Shown piece after piece: positions 14,638 to 23,226 of a DNA stretch of 32,013 bases. The stretch is taken from the NCBI RefSeq assembly GCF_000154905.1, contig NZ_GG770539.1, forward strand, positions 4,725,039 through 4,757,051, given 5' to 3'. Every line of letters begins with the position of its first letter. The stretch's first letter is position 1. The translations under genes and the position numbers were made by a program. This stretch comes from Streptomyces sp. SPB074 (lineage in GTDB: Bacteria; Actinomycetota; Actinomycetes; Streptomycetales; Streptomycetaceae). The notes under the pieces are model-generated. The model ran no database searches and was not told where the DNA came from. It saw only the letters and a program-made list of their open reading frames with translations.

Positions 14638-16141
14638 TACCAACGCCGTTCAGTTTGGGTGGGGGCCGGGTTGTCAAGGGCTGTCCGTGAGCATGGTGAT
14701 GCTGATGGTGGCTTTGTAGGTGGTGCGGTCGATGGCGGGTCCGCGTGCGTTGTATTTGGAGATGGCGCGTTTGACGATGCGGTCTTTGGTGCGGGCCCGC
14801 CGGGCGGGCAGGAGGTGGGCCAGGACGTGGTGTCCGATGGCTCCGACCAGGTCGATCACCGTGTCGGCGGCGATGCCGGCGGCCAGGACGAGCTGGTCTC
14901 GGGCAGCGGCGAGGGCGGTGGTGAAGCCGGCCCGGTCCGGGTCGGTGCCCGGGACGCTGTCGGTGGCGTCCGTCATCGCGGTCCGCAGCGCCTGGTAGGC
15001 GGTCAGCAGGGCCCACACCTCCTGCTCGACACCGGCTGGGGTGCGGGCCCGCAGGACTCGTCCGCCCAGGATCGTGGACTTCAGCTCCGCGTAGGCCGTC
15101 TCGATCTCCCAGCGTTCGTGGTAGAGCCGGACGAGTTCGCCGGCCGGGTGTGTTGCGGGGTCGGTGAGGGTGGTCAGCAGCCGATAGTGACCGGTGCGGG
15201 TGCCCTGGGACGTGGTGATGCTGATCTCGGCGTCGATGACGCGCACGGTCAGCGTGCCGAGGCGGGCCAGGAACGAGCCGTCATGGTAGCGGGCCACCGG
15301 CGGCAGCTTCCGTCCAGACTTGCAGCGCACCAACAGATCGGCGCCGGTGGCGGCGAAGTGGTTCAGCAGTGCGGCGGCGGCGAAGTTCCGGTCGCCAGCA
15401 GCAGCATCCCGGCGCGCAGGTCCGCCGCCAGGCGGCGGGCGTACTCCAACTCACCGACGACGGCAGGGCCGAAGGCGGCCCCGATCACCGACCGGGTTCC
15501 GCAGGCCACCAGAGCGGCCAGACGCAGTTGCGGATACCCGGCGGTCCCGTTGTCGCCATCGACGGAACCCTGCTGCCGGTCCCGGACAGCCCGGCGGACC
15601 TCACGGTGTTCACCCGGCAACGGCTCGCCACCCTCAAACCCCGCCACCGTCCGGCGGACGTGGTCGTGGCCGCAGGACCCCTGACCAGGTCGAACAACGC
15701 CTTCATCGGTGCCGGTCCCAGCCGCTGGCGGGCCTGACGAAGAGCGCTGCCACATGGTCTGGACAGCGCCAGGCCCGCCAGCCCGGCGCATAACCGGTCG
15801 AAGACCTGCACGTATCCCAGCGGGGAGAACAGCGCCGCGGCCAACAGCAGATACACCGTGACCCGGGCCGGCACCAGCCGGACCCCGCGCTGCACCGCAC
15901 CGGTCCGCGCGAGCACCTCATCGACCATCTCGAACGGCACGATCCGGGTCAGCTCACCGAGATGCCCCGGCGCGAACACCCCGGCCGCTACCCCGACGGT
16001 TCTTGTTATGGCAGCCTGTTCCAACAGCGGAGCTCCTGTGGTGAGGATGTCTTGGCGGACAACCCCCTTCTACAGCAGCTCCGCTGCCTCGTTCACCGGC
16101 CTTGACAACCCGGCCCCCACCCAAACTGAACGGCGTTGGGG
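14638..16141. mobile_element. IS4-like element with perfect 40-bp terminal repeats
   Basis: A 40-bp inverted repeat is perfect at both ends (14640-14679 and 16100-16139). Two further bases lie on each side before CTAG (14634-14637 and 16142-16145), so CTAG may be the 4-bp target duplication with the outermost 2 bp of the repeats unmatched. The left CTAG is shared with the neighbouring IS. The transposase gene inside is broken, but the ends are intact and could be moved in trans. Confidence 0.85.
14674..16024 (-). pseudogene. IS4-family transposase, broken by an internal inversion and a deletion
   Basis: TTG 16024 follows AGGAG at about 8 bp. The N-terminus reads FAPGHLGELTRIVPFEMVDEVL and GSALRQARQRLG, typical of the family. 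Around 15552-15628 about 77 bp is inverted: the expected VVAIDGTLLPVPDSPADLTVFTRQR, with the first catalytic Asp, is encoded on the plus strand. Leftward coding resumes with GYPQLRLAALVACGTRSVIGAAFGP. A single base is missing near 15397, where LLLA(D)RNFAAAALLNHF changes frame. The C-terminal frame contains YHERWEIETAYAELK, the Y-R-E-K signature with the catalytic Glu, and ends at 14674 inside the terminal repeat. The enzyme cannot be made. Confidence 0.85.
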
Positions 16142-16145
16142 CTAG

Positions 16146-16424
16146 ATGCTCTCGGGGAGCGTGCTGAGGCGAATCTGGGACAAGGCGCGCGAAAACGTTC
16201 TTCCGCCTCACGTGTACCACTCCATCGCGGGGGAGCGCGTGTACGACTGCCGGAACGTTTGCCTGACGAGCTGGCTCAACGCGGGCATCCCCTCGGCGAC
16301 CGTTGCCTACTGGGCTGGGAACAGCGTGCAGGTACTCCTCGCGGTCTACGCCCGATGCATCACGGGGCGGGAGGCCGACTACAAGCGCCGCGCGTACGGA
16401 ACGCACTACCACTTGGCCGCGTGA
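16146..16424 (+). pseudogene. C-terminal fragment of a tyrosine integrase
   Basis: 92 residues starting right after the IS4-like element. It reads SGSVLRRIWDKARENVLPPHV, then VYDCRNVCLTSWLNAGIPSATVAYWAGNSVQVLLAVYARCITG, which matches the C-terminus of actinomycete integrases of the pSAM2/ICE type (usual form VYDLRHTCLTTWLN and VAEWAGNSVxVLLxxYAxC). The Arg of the RHxxxT box and the final Tyr are kept, but the usual His is Asn (CRNVCLT). The N-terminal three quarters is absent. It points toward the 3' end of a tRNA-Arg gene 215 bp away, as in elements integrated in tRNA genes. A strong terminator follows. Confidence 0.8.
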
Positions 16425-16438
16425 GCAATTGCCTTCCA

Positions 16439-16476
16439 GCTGTGGCGGACGTCTCCTCCGGGACGTCCGCCACAGC
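16439..16476 (+). terminator. Terminator hairpin after the integrase fragment
   Basis: Perfect 15-bp inverted repeat, GCTGTGGCGGACGTC (16439-16453) and GACGTCCGCCACAGC (16462-16476), with an 8-bp loop, beginning 14 bp after the stop. No T-run follows. Confidence 0.65.
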
Positions 16477-16554
16477 CGTTCCCGTGGGAACGTAATGGGA
16501 ATGAACAGCCGTAGGGAGCCGGATTTGGCCGCCCCCAGCCGGATTTTGATCTTG

Positions 16555-16583
16555 CGTGGCGCGCCTCAAGCGGGTGCGCCACG
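16555..16583. repeat. Short inverted repeat near the tRNA
   Basis: CGTGGCGC (16555-16562) and GCGCCACG (16576-16583), 13-bp loop. It lies between the integrase fragment and the tRNA, where an attachment site with integrase arm sites would be expected; its role is unknown. Confidence 0.4.
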
Positions 16584-16608
16584 ATGGACGTTGCGCGGCG
16601 CTGACCTG

Positions 16609-16632
16609 CGAAAACCCGCCCATTGGCGGGTT
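16609..16632 (-). terminator. Intrinsic terminator of tRNA-Arg
   Basis: Read leftward: AACCCGCC, loop AATG, GGCGGGTT followed by further Ts (GGGTTTTC). It starts 7 bp past the tRNA 3' end. Confidence 0.75.
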
Positions 16633-16639
16633 CTCTGGG

Positions 16640-16715
16640 TGGCGCCCCCGGCAGGACTCGAACCTGCGGCCAAGCGCTTAGAAGGCGCCTGCTCTATCCA
16701 CTGAGCTACGGGGGC
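16640..16715 (-). tRNA. tRNA-Arg (anticodon UCU), CCA encoded
   Basis: The complement folds as a full cloverleaf. Acceptor stem GCCCCCG pairs with CGGGGGC; the D-arm is in TAGCTCAGTGGATAGAGCA; the anticodon arm holds CCTTCTAA with anticodon TCT; the T-arm is GCAGGTTCGAGTCCTGC. The discriminator G is at 16643 and the CCA end (16640-16642) is in the DNA. Its 3' end faces the integrase fragment, so it is the likely integration site of the element that left that fragment. Confidence 0.96.
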
Positions 16716-17027
16716 CGGTCGTGTGCGGCCGGTGGCCGGGAACCCTGGTACGGGCAGGGTGGTGACCTGGCCGGGGACAAGGATAGGGCTCCGTGGTCCG
16801 TGTCCCTGCTGCTTCGCCTGCGCGCCACGTTGTGTAGGTTCAGTGAAGCGGTCCCGATAATCGCAGGCAGGTGCGAATCACGCATCGTTTTGAGGCCCAC
16901 CGGTGCCAGGGTGTTGTGCACTCGTTATCCCTCGGCGCCCCCGCTTCCTTCCACCGCCCGGGTTCCCTTGCCACGCAGAAGCAGCCAAACGCTTCAATAT
17001 GTCGCCAAAACCGGGCATTCTGCGCAT
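16716..17027. other. Promoter region between tRNA-Arg and dynA
   Basis: 312 bp between divergent transcripts, less GC-rich than its surroundings (for example AACGCTTCAATATGTCGCC near 16988-17006). It should hold the leftward tRNA promoter and the rightward dynA promoter. The CAATAT at about 16995-17000 is a candidate -10 for dynA, but no -35 at proper spacing was found. No gene is seen. Confidence 0.4.
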
Positions 17028-18980
17028 GTGGTGACCTTGGATGCACGGCCTCAGCTTCTCGACGCCCTTACCGACCTGCGCGACCGCGTCGCCGCCGTGC
17101 GCTGCCCTCTGCCGCTGCCGGGCGCTCCACGCGCCCGCGCCAACAGGGACGAACTGCTCGCCCAGCTCGACGACTACCTCCTTCCCCGCCTGCGTACGCC
17201 CGAGGCCCCGCTCCTCGCCGTCGTCGGCGGCTCGACCGGCGCCGGCAAGTCCACCCTCGTCAACTCGCTCGTCGGCCGCCGGGTCACCGAGGCCGGGGTC
17301 CTCCGCCCCACGACCCGCAACCCGGTGCTCGTCTGCCACCCCGACGACCACCACTGGTTCGCCGATCTGCGTGTCCTCCCCGAACTGACCCGCGTATGGG
17401 TCCCCCGTCAGGACTCCGCCCGCCCCGCGGACCACCCCGGCTACGGCGCCTACGAGGAAGCCGAGATCCCTTACGAGGACGAGTACGGCGCCTACGACGA
17501 CGAGGACTACGAGGCCGCCGAGGAGAACCGGGACCGGGTGCTCCGCATCGAGACCGCCGCGGCCCTCCCCCCGGGAATCGCCCTGCTCGACGCCCCCGAC
17601 ATCGATTCCCTCGTCGTCCGTAACCGCCTCCTCGCCGCCGAGCTCATCTGCGCCGCCGACATCTGGATCATGGTCACCACCGCGAGCCGGTACGCCGACG
17701 CGGTGCCCTGGCACCTCCTGCGCACGGCCAAGGAACAGCAGGCCACGCTCCTCACCGTGCTCGACCGCGTGCCCCACCAGGTGCTCGGCGAGGTCTCGCA
17801 GCGCTACGGGGCACTCCTCACCAAGGCCGGTCTCGGCCACGTCCCCCGCTTCACCGTGCCAGAACTGCCCGAGTCCACCGGCGGAGGAGGGCTCCTCCCC
17901 GCCACCGCCGTGGCCCCGTTGCGCGCCTGGCTCGCGCACCGCGCCGCCGACCCGTCCGCCCGGGCCCGCGCCGTCGGCCGCACGGCGCGCGGCGCGCTCG
18001 GCTCCCTGCGCCGCCGGATGCCCGAACTCGCCGCCGCCGTCTCCGCCCAGTACGCCGCCTCCGTCCGGCTCAGCACCGCCGTGGACGAGGCACACGCCCT
18101 CGAACACGCACGGCTCCACGAACGCCTCCAGGACGGCGCCGTACTCGCCGGTGACGCCCTCAAGCGCTGGCAGGCCCACCCGGTGGACTGCACCTCCGCC
18201 GAACTCCTCGACGCCCTCGTGGACAGCCTCGCCGCCCTCCTGCTCTGCGCCGTCACCGCCGCCGACGAGCACATCGACACCCGCTGGCGTCGCGAACCCG
18301 CCGCCCGCGCCCCCGAACTGCGCCCCTCGTTTCCGCCCGAGACGGAACCGCTCGCCCACCGCATCGGCGTCGCGGTGCGGCGCTGGCGGCGAGTCGTGGA
18401 GGAGTACGCGGAGGAGGAGGTGCGCGTGCTCGACCACGCCGCCGCTCCCGACCCGGAATCCGTCACAGCCCTGCTCGTCACCGCGCTGCTCGGCGGCAGA
18501 CGCGGCGGGGTCGCCGGTGAGACGCTCGCCGAACGGATCGGCGCCGAGGCCGCCGTGCGCCTGCGTGACCGGGGCGGTGAACTCCTCGGGGAATGCCTCG
18601 ACCGTGTGCTCGGCGCGGAACGCGAACGCCGACTCGCCCCGCTCGATGCCCTCGGTATCGGCCATGAACCGCAGTCCGGGCTGATTGCCGCGCTCTCCAT
18701 CGTGGAGAAGGCGCGTGAGGTACGGACCCCCGTCATCCCCCGGCCCGAGTCCGTTGCCGTGCCCGCACCTGTCAGTACCGCGTCGAGCCCTTCCCGCACG
18801 ACGGTCCCGGAGGCGCCTGCCGTCCCTGAGCCACCGGCCGGCGCCGAGCCATCTGCCGTTCCCGAGCCGTCGGTCGTCCTCGACGCTGTCGCCCGGGTGC
18901 CCGTGTCAGTGGCTGCCGAGGCCGGCCATGCCGAAGACAACGCCCGAGCCGCCGAGACAGAAGGAGAGGCGAGCGCGTGA
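17028..18980 (+). CDS. dynA: Dynamin-like GTPase, first of a pair (probable DynA)
   Basis: 650 residues from GTG 17028 (a second GTG follows at once). No Shine-Dalgarno is seen, so the start is tentative. The P-loop is [22 protein letters not shown] (about 55-77); then switch I-type Thr in [11 protein letters not shown]3 as LLDAPDIDS; and TVLDRVP in the G4 place. An acidic, Tyr-rich insert ([26 protein letters not shown]) lies between G2 and G3. The rest is mostly helical, with a disordered Pro/Ala/Glu tail (about 560-650). In Streptomyces venezuelae DynA and DynB are encoded together and hold FtsZ rings in place at sporulation septa. The next gene overlaps by 4 bp (GTGA) and is a GTPase too, which supports this reading. 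The symbol is by family and context. Confidence 0.75.
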   Translation: MVTLDARPQLLDALTDLRDRVAAVRCPLPLPGAPRARANRDELLAQLDDYLLPRLRTPEAPLLAVVGGSTGAGKSTLVNSLVGRRVTEAGVLRPTTRNPVLVCHPDDHHWFADLRVLPELTRVWVPRQDSARPADHPGYGAYEEAEIPYEDEYGAYDDEDYEAAEENRDRVLRIETAAALPPGIALLDAPDIDSLVVRNRLLAAELICAADIWIMVTTASRYADAVPWHLLRTAKEQQATLLTVLDRVPHQVLGEVSQRYGALLTKAGLGHVPRFTVPELPESTGGGGLLPATAVAPLRAWLAHRAADPSARARAVGRTARGALGSLRRRMPELAAAVSAQYAASVRLSTAVDEAHALEHARLHERLQDGAVLAGDALKRWQAHPVDCTSAELLDALVDSLAALLLCAVTAADEHIDTRWRREPAARAPELRPSFPPETEPLAHRIGVAVRRWRRVVEEYAEEEVRVLDHAAAPDPESVTALLVTALLGGRRGGVAGETLAERIGAEAAVRLRDRGGELLGECLDRVLGAERERRLAPLDALGIGHEPQSGLIAALSIVEKAREVRTPVIPRPESVAVPAPVSTASSPSRTTVPEAPAVPEPPAGAEPSAVPEPSVVLDAVARVPVSVAAEAGHAEDNARAAETEGEASA

Positions 18981-21289
18981 GCACCGCCGCCACCGAGCAC
19001 CAGGACCAGCCCGGCAGCGTCGCCGGTACCCCGGACGGCGCCCTCGGCCACGCCCCCCTCCCTGAACACCCCGCCCCCGATGTCCCCGAAGCGGCCGCAG
19101 ACCGCGCCACGCCCGGCACCCGGAGCGCGCCGTCCGGGGAGCCGGGTGGCTCGGACCGGCCACCGGGCATCCCCGCCGGGACTTCGGACGGCTTCGGCGT
19201 GGCTCCGAACGACTCGGGCCGCACCCCGGTCGAGCACGGCACGTCCGGCACCGGCTCGGGACAGCCCGCCACACCCAGCCCCGCACGCGTGCCCGCCCCG
19301 GCCGACGGGACCACCCCCAGGACCGGCCCTCCCCGGGGAGGCACCGCTCACACCCCGCACGCGGTTACCACGGCCCCCACTGCCGGAGAGCCCCGCACTG
19401 CCGCCGCCGAGGCCCAATCCGGCCACGACGGGGCGGAGACGGGCACCCGTACGCCTGCGGAGGGCACCCCACCGGCTCAGCACGGGGCCGGCACCCACTT
19501 CGGGACCCCCGCCCGGCGCCCCGGGACGAGCCCCTTCGACGACGGGCTCATCGCGCGCCGTGCCGGGCCCGGGGGCGCCTGCCCCGACCTCACGACGGGG
19601 ACGGCAGAGACCCCCACCGTCCGCGACGGCGGCGCCGAGGTGCGCGCCTTCCGTGAGGGGCCGCTGCGGGAACGGATCGACGCCCTGCGCGAACTCGTGG
19701 CCCTCTCCCGGGCGCGCCTGGATGAAGACACGCTCGCCGAAGCCGGACGCGTGCTCGACGAGGCCGCCGCGCGTGGCCGGCTCTCCGGCCGGCACACCGT
19801 CGTCGCGCTCGCCGGGGCCACGGGCAGTGGCAAGTCGATGCTTTTCAACACCCTTGCGGGCGCGAACATCTCCGACACCGGCGTCCGGCGGCCCACCACC
19901 TCCGCACCTCTCGCGTGCAGCTGGACGGACGGCGCCGCCGGACTGCTCGACCGGATCGGCGTACCCGGGCGGCTGCGACGCCGCCCCGTGCTGCCCCCCG
20001 AGGGCGACGGGGAACTCAGCGGGCTCGTCCTCGTGGACCTCCCCGACCACGACTCGGCGGCGGCCGAGCACCGTGCCCAGGTCGACCGTGTACTGAGCCT
20101 CGTCGACGCCGTGATCTGGGTCGTGGACCCGGAGAAGTACGCCGACGCCGTCCTCCACGAGCGCTACCTGCGGCCCCTCGCGGGGCACGCCGAGGTCACG
20201 TTCGTCGTCCTCAACCAGATCGACCGGCTTCCCGCCGAGGCCGCCGATCTCGTCCTGGACGACTTGCGTCGCCTGCTGGACGAGGACGGGATTCCGCTCG
20301 GCGAACACGGTGAACCCGGTGCGACCGTACTCGGCCTGTCCGCGCTCAGCGGCGAAGGGATCGGCGAACTGCGCGAGATGCTGGGTGAGTTCGTCGGTGA
20401 GCGCCAAGCCGCCGCTCGCCGTCTCGCCGCTGACATCGACCTCGTCGCCGAACGCCTTCGCCCCCTCTACGCGGCCGGGCGCACCCCTGGCCTCAGCGAG
20501 GACGCCCGCGTCGCCTTCGCCGACCGGCTGGCCGAAGCGGTCGGTGCCACGGCGGCCGGTGAGGCGGCCGAACGCGCCTGGCGCCGTAACGCCAACCGCG
20601 CCTGCGGCACCCCGTGGCTGCGGCTGTGGCGCCGGTACGAGGAGCGCCGCACCGCCGAGCAGCCGCGGTCCGTCCCGGAGCAACCGCGTGAGGCCGAGCC
20701 GGTCGCGCGGCAACGCGTCGAGCAGGCTGTGCGCACCGTGGGCGAGGAAGCCGCGCGCGGTCTCCCCGAACCATGGGGCGTCGCCGTCCGCGAGACGGCG
20801 GTGCGCGGCACGAAGGAGCTTCCGCGCGCGCTCGACTCCCTCGCGGAACGCGCCGCCCGTCCGGCGGCACGCCCCCCGCGCCCCGGCTGGTGGCCGGTCG
20901 CCGTCGCCACGCAGGTGCTCATGACGGCACTCCAGGTCGTCGGCGCGCTGTGGCTGTTCGCCCAGGTGACCGGTGTGCTGTCCCCGGAAGTGACGATCGC
21001 GACCCTGCTCCTTGGCACCGGGATCGTGGGCGGCCCGGCGGTGGAGTGGTCCTGCCGGATGGCCGCGAGGGGGCCCGCCCGCCGCTACGGGGCGGAGGCC
21101 GAACGTGCCCTGCGCGAAGCGGCGGCGGGCTGCGGCAGGGCGCGCGTGCTCGACCCCGTGGCGGCGGAGCTGTTGCGCTACGAAGAGGTGCGTGAGCAGT
21201 ACGTACGGATGGCGGGGCCCGGGCCCGCGCTCGGCACGGGCTCCCGCGCGGTGCCGGAGAGCGTGCTGCGCGGTGGGGCGACCGTGTAG
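18977..21289 (+). CDS. dynB: Dynamin-like/YfjP-type GTPase with membrane hairpin (probable DynB)
   Basis: 770 residues. GTG 18977 overlaps the previous stop and has AAGGAGAGG just upstream, so the two are co-translated. The first 205 residues are a disordered Pro/Thr/Gly region. The GTPase domain has [23 protein letters not shown] (G1, about 275), [11 protein letters not shown] (G2), [12 protein letters not shown] (G3) and [11 protein letters not shown] (G4 as NQID). A helical stalk follows. Near 640-695 are two hydrophobic helices joined by a short turn ([18 protein letters not shown] and [15 protein letters not shown]), which would anchor the protein in the membrane. This fits DynB, the membrane-bound partner of DynA. 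The N-terminal disordered part is long for the family. It ends convergent with the LysR gene. Confidence 0.75.
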   Translation: MSTAATEHQDQPGSVAGTPDGALGHAPLPEHPAPDVPEAAADRATPGTRSAPSGEPGGSDRPPGIPAGTSDGFGVAPNDSGRTPVEHGTSGTGSGQPATPSPARVPAPADGTTPRTGPPRGGTAHTPHAVTTAPTAGEPRTAAAEAQSGHDGAETGTRTPAEGTPPAQHGAGTHFGTPARRPGTSPFDDGLIARRAGPGGACPDLTTGTAETPTVRDGGAEVRAFREGPLRERIDALRELVALSRARLDEDTLAEAGRVLDEAAARGRLSGRHTVVALAGATGSGKSMLFNTLAGANISDTGVRRPTTSAPLACSWTDGAAGLLDRIGVPGRLRRRPVLPPEGDGELSGLVLVDLPDHDSAAAEHRAQVDRVLSLVDAVIWVVDPEKYADAVLHERYLRPLAGHAEVTFVVLNQIDRLPAEAADLVLDDLRRLLDEDGIPLGEHGEPGATVLGLSALSGEGIGELREMLGEFVGERQAAARRLAADIDLVAERLRPLYAAGRTPGLSEDARVAFADRLAEAVGATAAGEAAERAWRRNANRACGTPWLRLWRRYEERRTAEQPRSVPEQPREAEPVARQRVEQAVRTVGEEAARGLPEPWGVAVRETAVRGTKELPRALDSLAERAARPAARPPRPGWWPVAVATQVLMTALQVVGALWLFAQVTGVLSPEVTIATLLLGTGIVGGPAVEWSCRMAARGPARRYGAEAERALREAAAGCGRARVLDPVAAELLRYEEVREQYVRMAGPGPALGTGSRAVPESVLRGGATV

Positions 21290-21345
21290 AGCGACCCGGC
21301 GGGAGTGGGCGCGGGGGAGGCGGGACGGGGAGCGGGGCGCGGTGG

Positions 21346-22296
21346 TCATCCGGTCCCGCCCCGGGGGCCGGTCGTCGCCGGGGAACGGTAGGCGGCGGCC
21401 GCGAGGGTGACGAAGGAACGCACCAGTGGATCTTCGTTGCCCTTGTTCCATGCCACCAGGACCGGACTCGGCGCCATCCCGGTGAGCGGCACGATCGTCA
21501 GGCCCGCCGGCAGGTCGTGGCCGAAGAGGCGCCGGACGCCGTGAGCCGGGCCGGGCCGGATGGGCGCGGCCCCGCCTGCTTGGTGCCCGGCCAGCGGCAT
21601 GAGCCCCACCGTCCCGCTCCACAGCACCGCGTGCAGGCACTCCCGCACGACACGTACCACCGGCCCCTCCCCGGCCCCGCCGCTCCAGTACCTCTGCCAC
21701 AGCGGGTCGGTCCCCGCCGGGAAGCGGAACCAGGTGCGCTCCGCCAGATCGGCGCGGGTCAGTGACCCCGCCCCGGCCAGAGGATCGTCGGCGCGGAGCA
21801 CGACCCCTACGGGGTCGCGACGCAACACCCCCACGGACAGGCCGGTTTCGTCGAACGGGCCACGAGTCAGGGCGACATCCACCCGGCCAGCGCGCAGTCC
21901 GCAGGTCGGATCGGTGAGATCGGTGTCCCGCACCTGTAGCCCGATGCCGGGATGACGGGCGCGGAACGCCTCCGCGAGGCGACTGGCTCCCGGGTCGGAG
22001 CTGTCGCCCAGGAGGCCCACGTCGAGCCGCGCCGCACCCGCCGTCGCGGCGACGCGCTCCCGTACCCGCTCGGCGTGGTCGAGCAGTTCCCGCGCCTCCT
22101 CCAGCAGCACTCTCCCGGCCTGGGTGAGCGAGACGCCGGCGGGCGAGCGAACGAGGAGCTGGGCGCCCACCCCGGCCTCCAGCTTCTTGATCGCGCGGCT
22201 CAGCGGGGGCTGGCTCATGTGCAGCCGGGCGGCGGCCCTGCCGAAGTGCGCCTCCTCGGCGACGGTCACGAAATACCGCAAGGTGCGTAGCTCCAT
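21346..22296 (-). CDS. LysR-family transcriptional regulator
   Basis: 316 residues, standard LysR length. ATG 22296 starts MELRTLRYFVTVAEEAHFGRAAARLHMSQPPLSRAIKKLEAGVGAQLL, the LysR winged helix-turn-helix. The longer upstream frame is non-coding. The co-inducer domain covers about 90-300 (RLDVGLLGDSSD, DPTCGLRAGRVDVALTRGPFDETGL). It is divergent from a DoxX-like gene, with a T-N11-A palindrome between them, the usual arrangement in which a LysR protein controls its neighbour and itself. The effector is not predictable. Confidence 0.9.
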   Translation of the reverse strand: MELRTLRYFVTVAEEAHFGRAAARLHMSQPPLSRAIKKLEAGVGAQLLVRSPAGVSLTQAGRVLLEEARELLDHAERVRERVAATAGAARLDVGLLGDSSDPGASRLAEAFRARHPGIGLQVRDTDLTDPTCGLRAGRVDVALTRGPFDETGLSVGVLRRDPVGVVLRADDPLAGAGSLTRADLAERTWFRFPAGTDPLWQRYWSGGAGEGPVVRVVRECLHAVLWSGTVGLMPLAGHQAGGAAPIRPGPAHGVRRLFGHDLPAGLTIVPLTGMAPSPVLVAWNKGNEDPLVRSFVTLAAAAYRSPATTGPRGGTG

Positions 22297-22305
22297 CCTG
22301 GGACG

Positions 22306-22320
22306 ATACCGATCGGGTAT
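22306..22320. promoter_or_regulatory. Candidate LysR binding site
   Basis: ATACC (22306-22310) and GGTAT (22316-22320) form an inverted repeat with 5-bp spacer, including T-N11-A (22307 and 22319). It lies 10 bp upstream of the LysR start and 143 bp before the divergent gene. Confidence 0.5.
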
Positions 22321-22462
22321 GGCGTGTGCGGGAGAGGTCTTGGACGCGGGCGGGCTCCGGCCCGTCCAATCGGAGATGAGTGCGGAGCGCCGGCGTACGG
22401 GGAGCGAGCACTCCGTGTGCGCGGGACGGCTCCGCCCGGACCGACCTCGGCGGACAGGGATC

Positions 22463-22825
22463 ATGAACATCGCGTACTGGATACTCGCCGGCCTCCTGGC
22501 CGTCTTCTACGCCTACGGAGGCGTCCGCAAGATCACGCGTTCGCGCGACCGGCTGCGGCCGATGATGGCGTGGGTGGACCGGGTGCCCCTGCCCCTGCTC
22601 AGGGGGCTCGGCATCGTAGAGACGCTCGGCGCGGCAGGGTTGGTCCTGCCGCCGCTCACGGGCGTCGCACCGCGGCTCGCGCTGGCGGCTGCGGCCGGTC
22701 TCGTGGTGCTCCAGGCCGGGGCGATCCCGGTGCACCTGACGGGCGGGGACAGACGGATCGAACTCAATGCGGGGCTCCTCGTGGCTGCTGCTGTCACGGT
22801 GTGGCTGGCGACGGTCTGGTGGTGA
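22463..22825 (+). CDS. DoxX-like small membrane protein
   Basis: 120 residues; ATG 22463 follows AGGGA (22456-22460). There are four hydrophobic helices: YWILAGLLAVFYAYGGVRKI, LLRGLGIVETLGAAGLVLPPL, LALAAAAGLVVLQAGAIPVHL and LNAGLLVAAAVTVWLATVWW. The first helix with YGGxRK and the GIVETLGAAGL motif are typical of the DoxX-like family, membrane proteins linked in some bacteria to redox stress or quinone chemistry, without a known reaction here. The divergent LysR gene is its likely regulator. Confidence 0.83.
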   Translation: MNIAYWILAGLLAVFYAYGGVRKITRSRDRLRPMMAWVDRVPLPLLRGLGIVETLGAAGLVLPPLTGVAPRLALAAAAGLVVLQAGAIPVHLTGGDRRIELNAGLLVAAAVTVWLATVWW

Positions 22826-22994
22826 GTGATGGTGAGGCGAGTCGGCCGGGTGGGCGCGGCCGGAGCGCGTGGGCTCGTACGCGTCCTCGCGGGCACGGGG
22901 CGATGAAGGCTCCGGAGAGCGTTCCCGCGAGCGGGACCTGCGTCTGGCGCGGCCTGCTCGTGACAGTACGTGAGAAGTCCAGGAAGCGCCCAAA

Positions 22995-23024
22995 AGTGAA
23001 AAATTCACTCATCCTTTCGAGTGA
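22995..23024. promoter_or_regulatory. Cluster of AGTGA/TCACT half-sites upstream of ssb
   Basis: AGTGAA (22995-23000) and TTCACT (23004-23009) form a 15-bp palindrome. TCACTC (23005-23010) is also inverted against GAGTGA (23019-23024). Three half-sites in 30 bp, in an AT-rich patch about 205 bp before the ssb start, suggest an operator. BldD sites use TCAC/GTGA-type arms, but the order and spacing here do not match the published box well. Confidence 0.4.
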
Positions 23025-23079
23025 GGGGAGCTCGCTTTTTCTGAACTGACCTGCGGAAACGTCCTTTTGGGTCGTCGTT

Positions 23080-23108
23080 GCACTCGTGGAACGCCGCTCC
23101 ACGAGTGC
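23080..23108. promoter_or_regulatory. 11-bp-arm palindrome upstream of ssb
   Basis: GCACTCGTGGA (23080-23090) and TCCACGAGTGC (23098-23108), a perfect inverted repeat with a 7-bp loop, 118 bp before the ssb start codon. It could be a leader hairpin or an operator; no T-run follows. Confidence 0.5.
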
Positions 23109-23226
23109 GGACTGTCGGTTCTCTCTGTCACTGTGTGTGCGTGTCCGACGCAGATGCGACCGGAGCACGTACGACAGGCGTGGTGCGTCCGAACGCGCCG
23201 CGCGCAGACGATCCGAGGGGGACGAG

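Larger units (their letters stand above)
22826..23226. other. Gap of 401 bp upstream of ssb
   Basis: No gene is seen. The region includes an unusually AT-rich patch (22990-23070) with the inverted repeats listed separately, and a longer palindrome at 23080-23108. It must contain the ssb promoter; the exact start point could not be placed. Confidence 0.5.

Noticed and set aside
16623..17027. An N-terminal extension of dynA across the tRNA gene
   Set aside because: The frame is open by chance; it runs antisense to the tRNA, and family similarity starts at about 17040.
22995..23009. Firm assignment as a BldD box
   Set aside because: The half-sites are like those of BldD, but order and spacing differ from the box as I remember it; kept only as an unassigned operator candidate.
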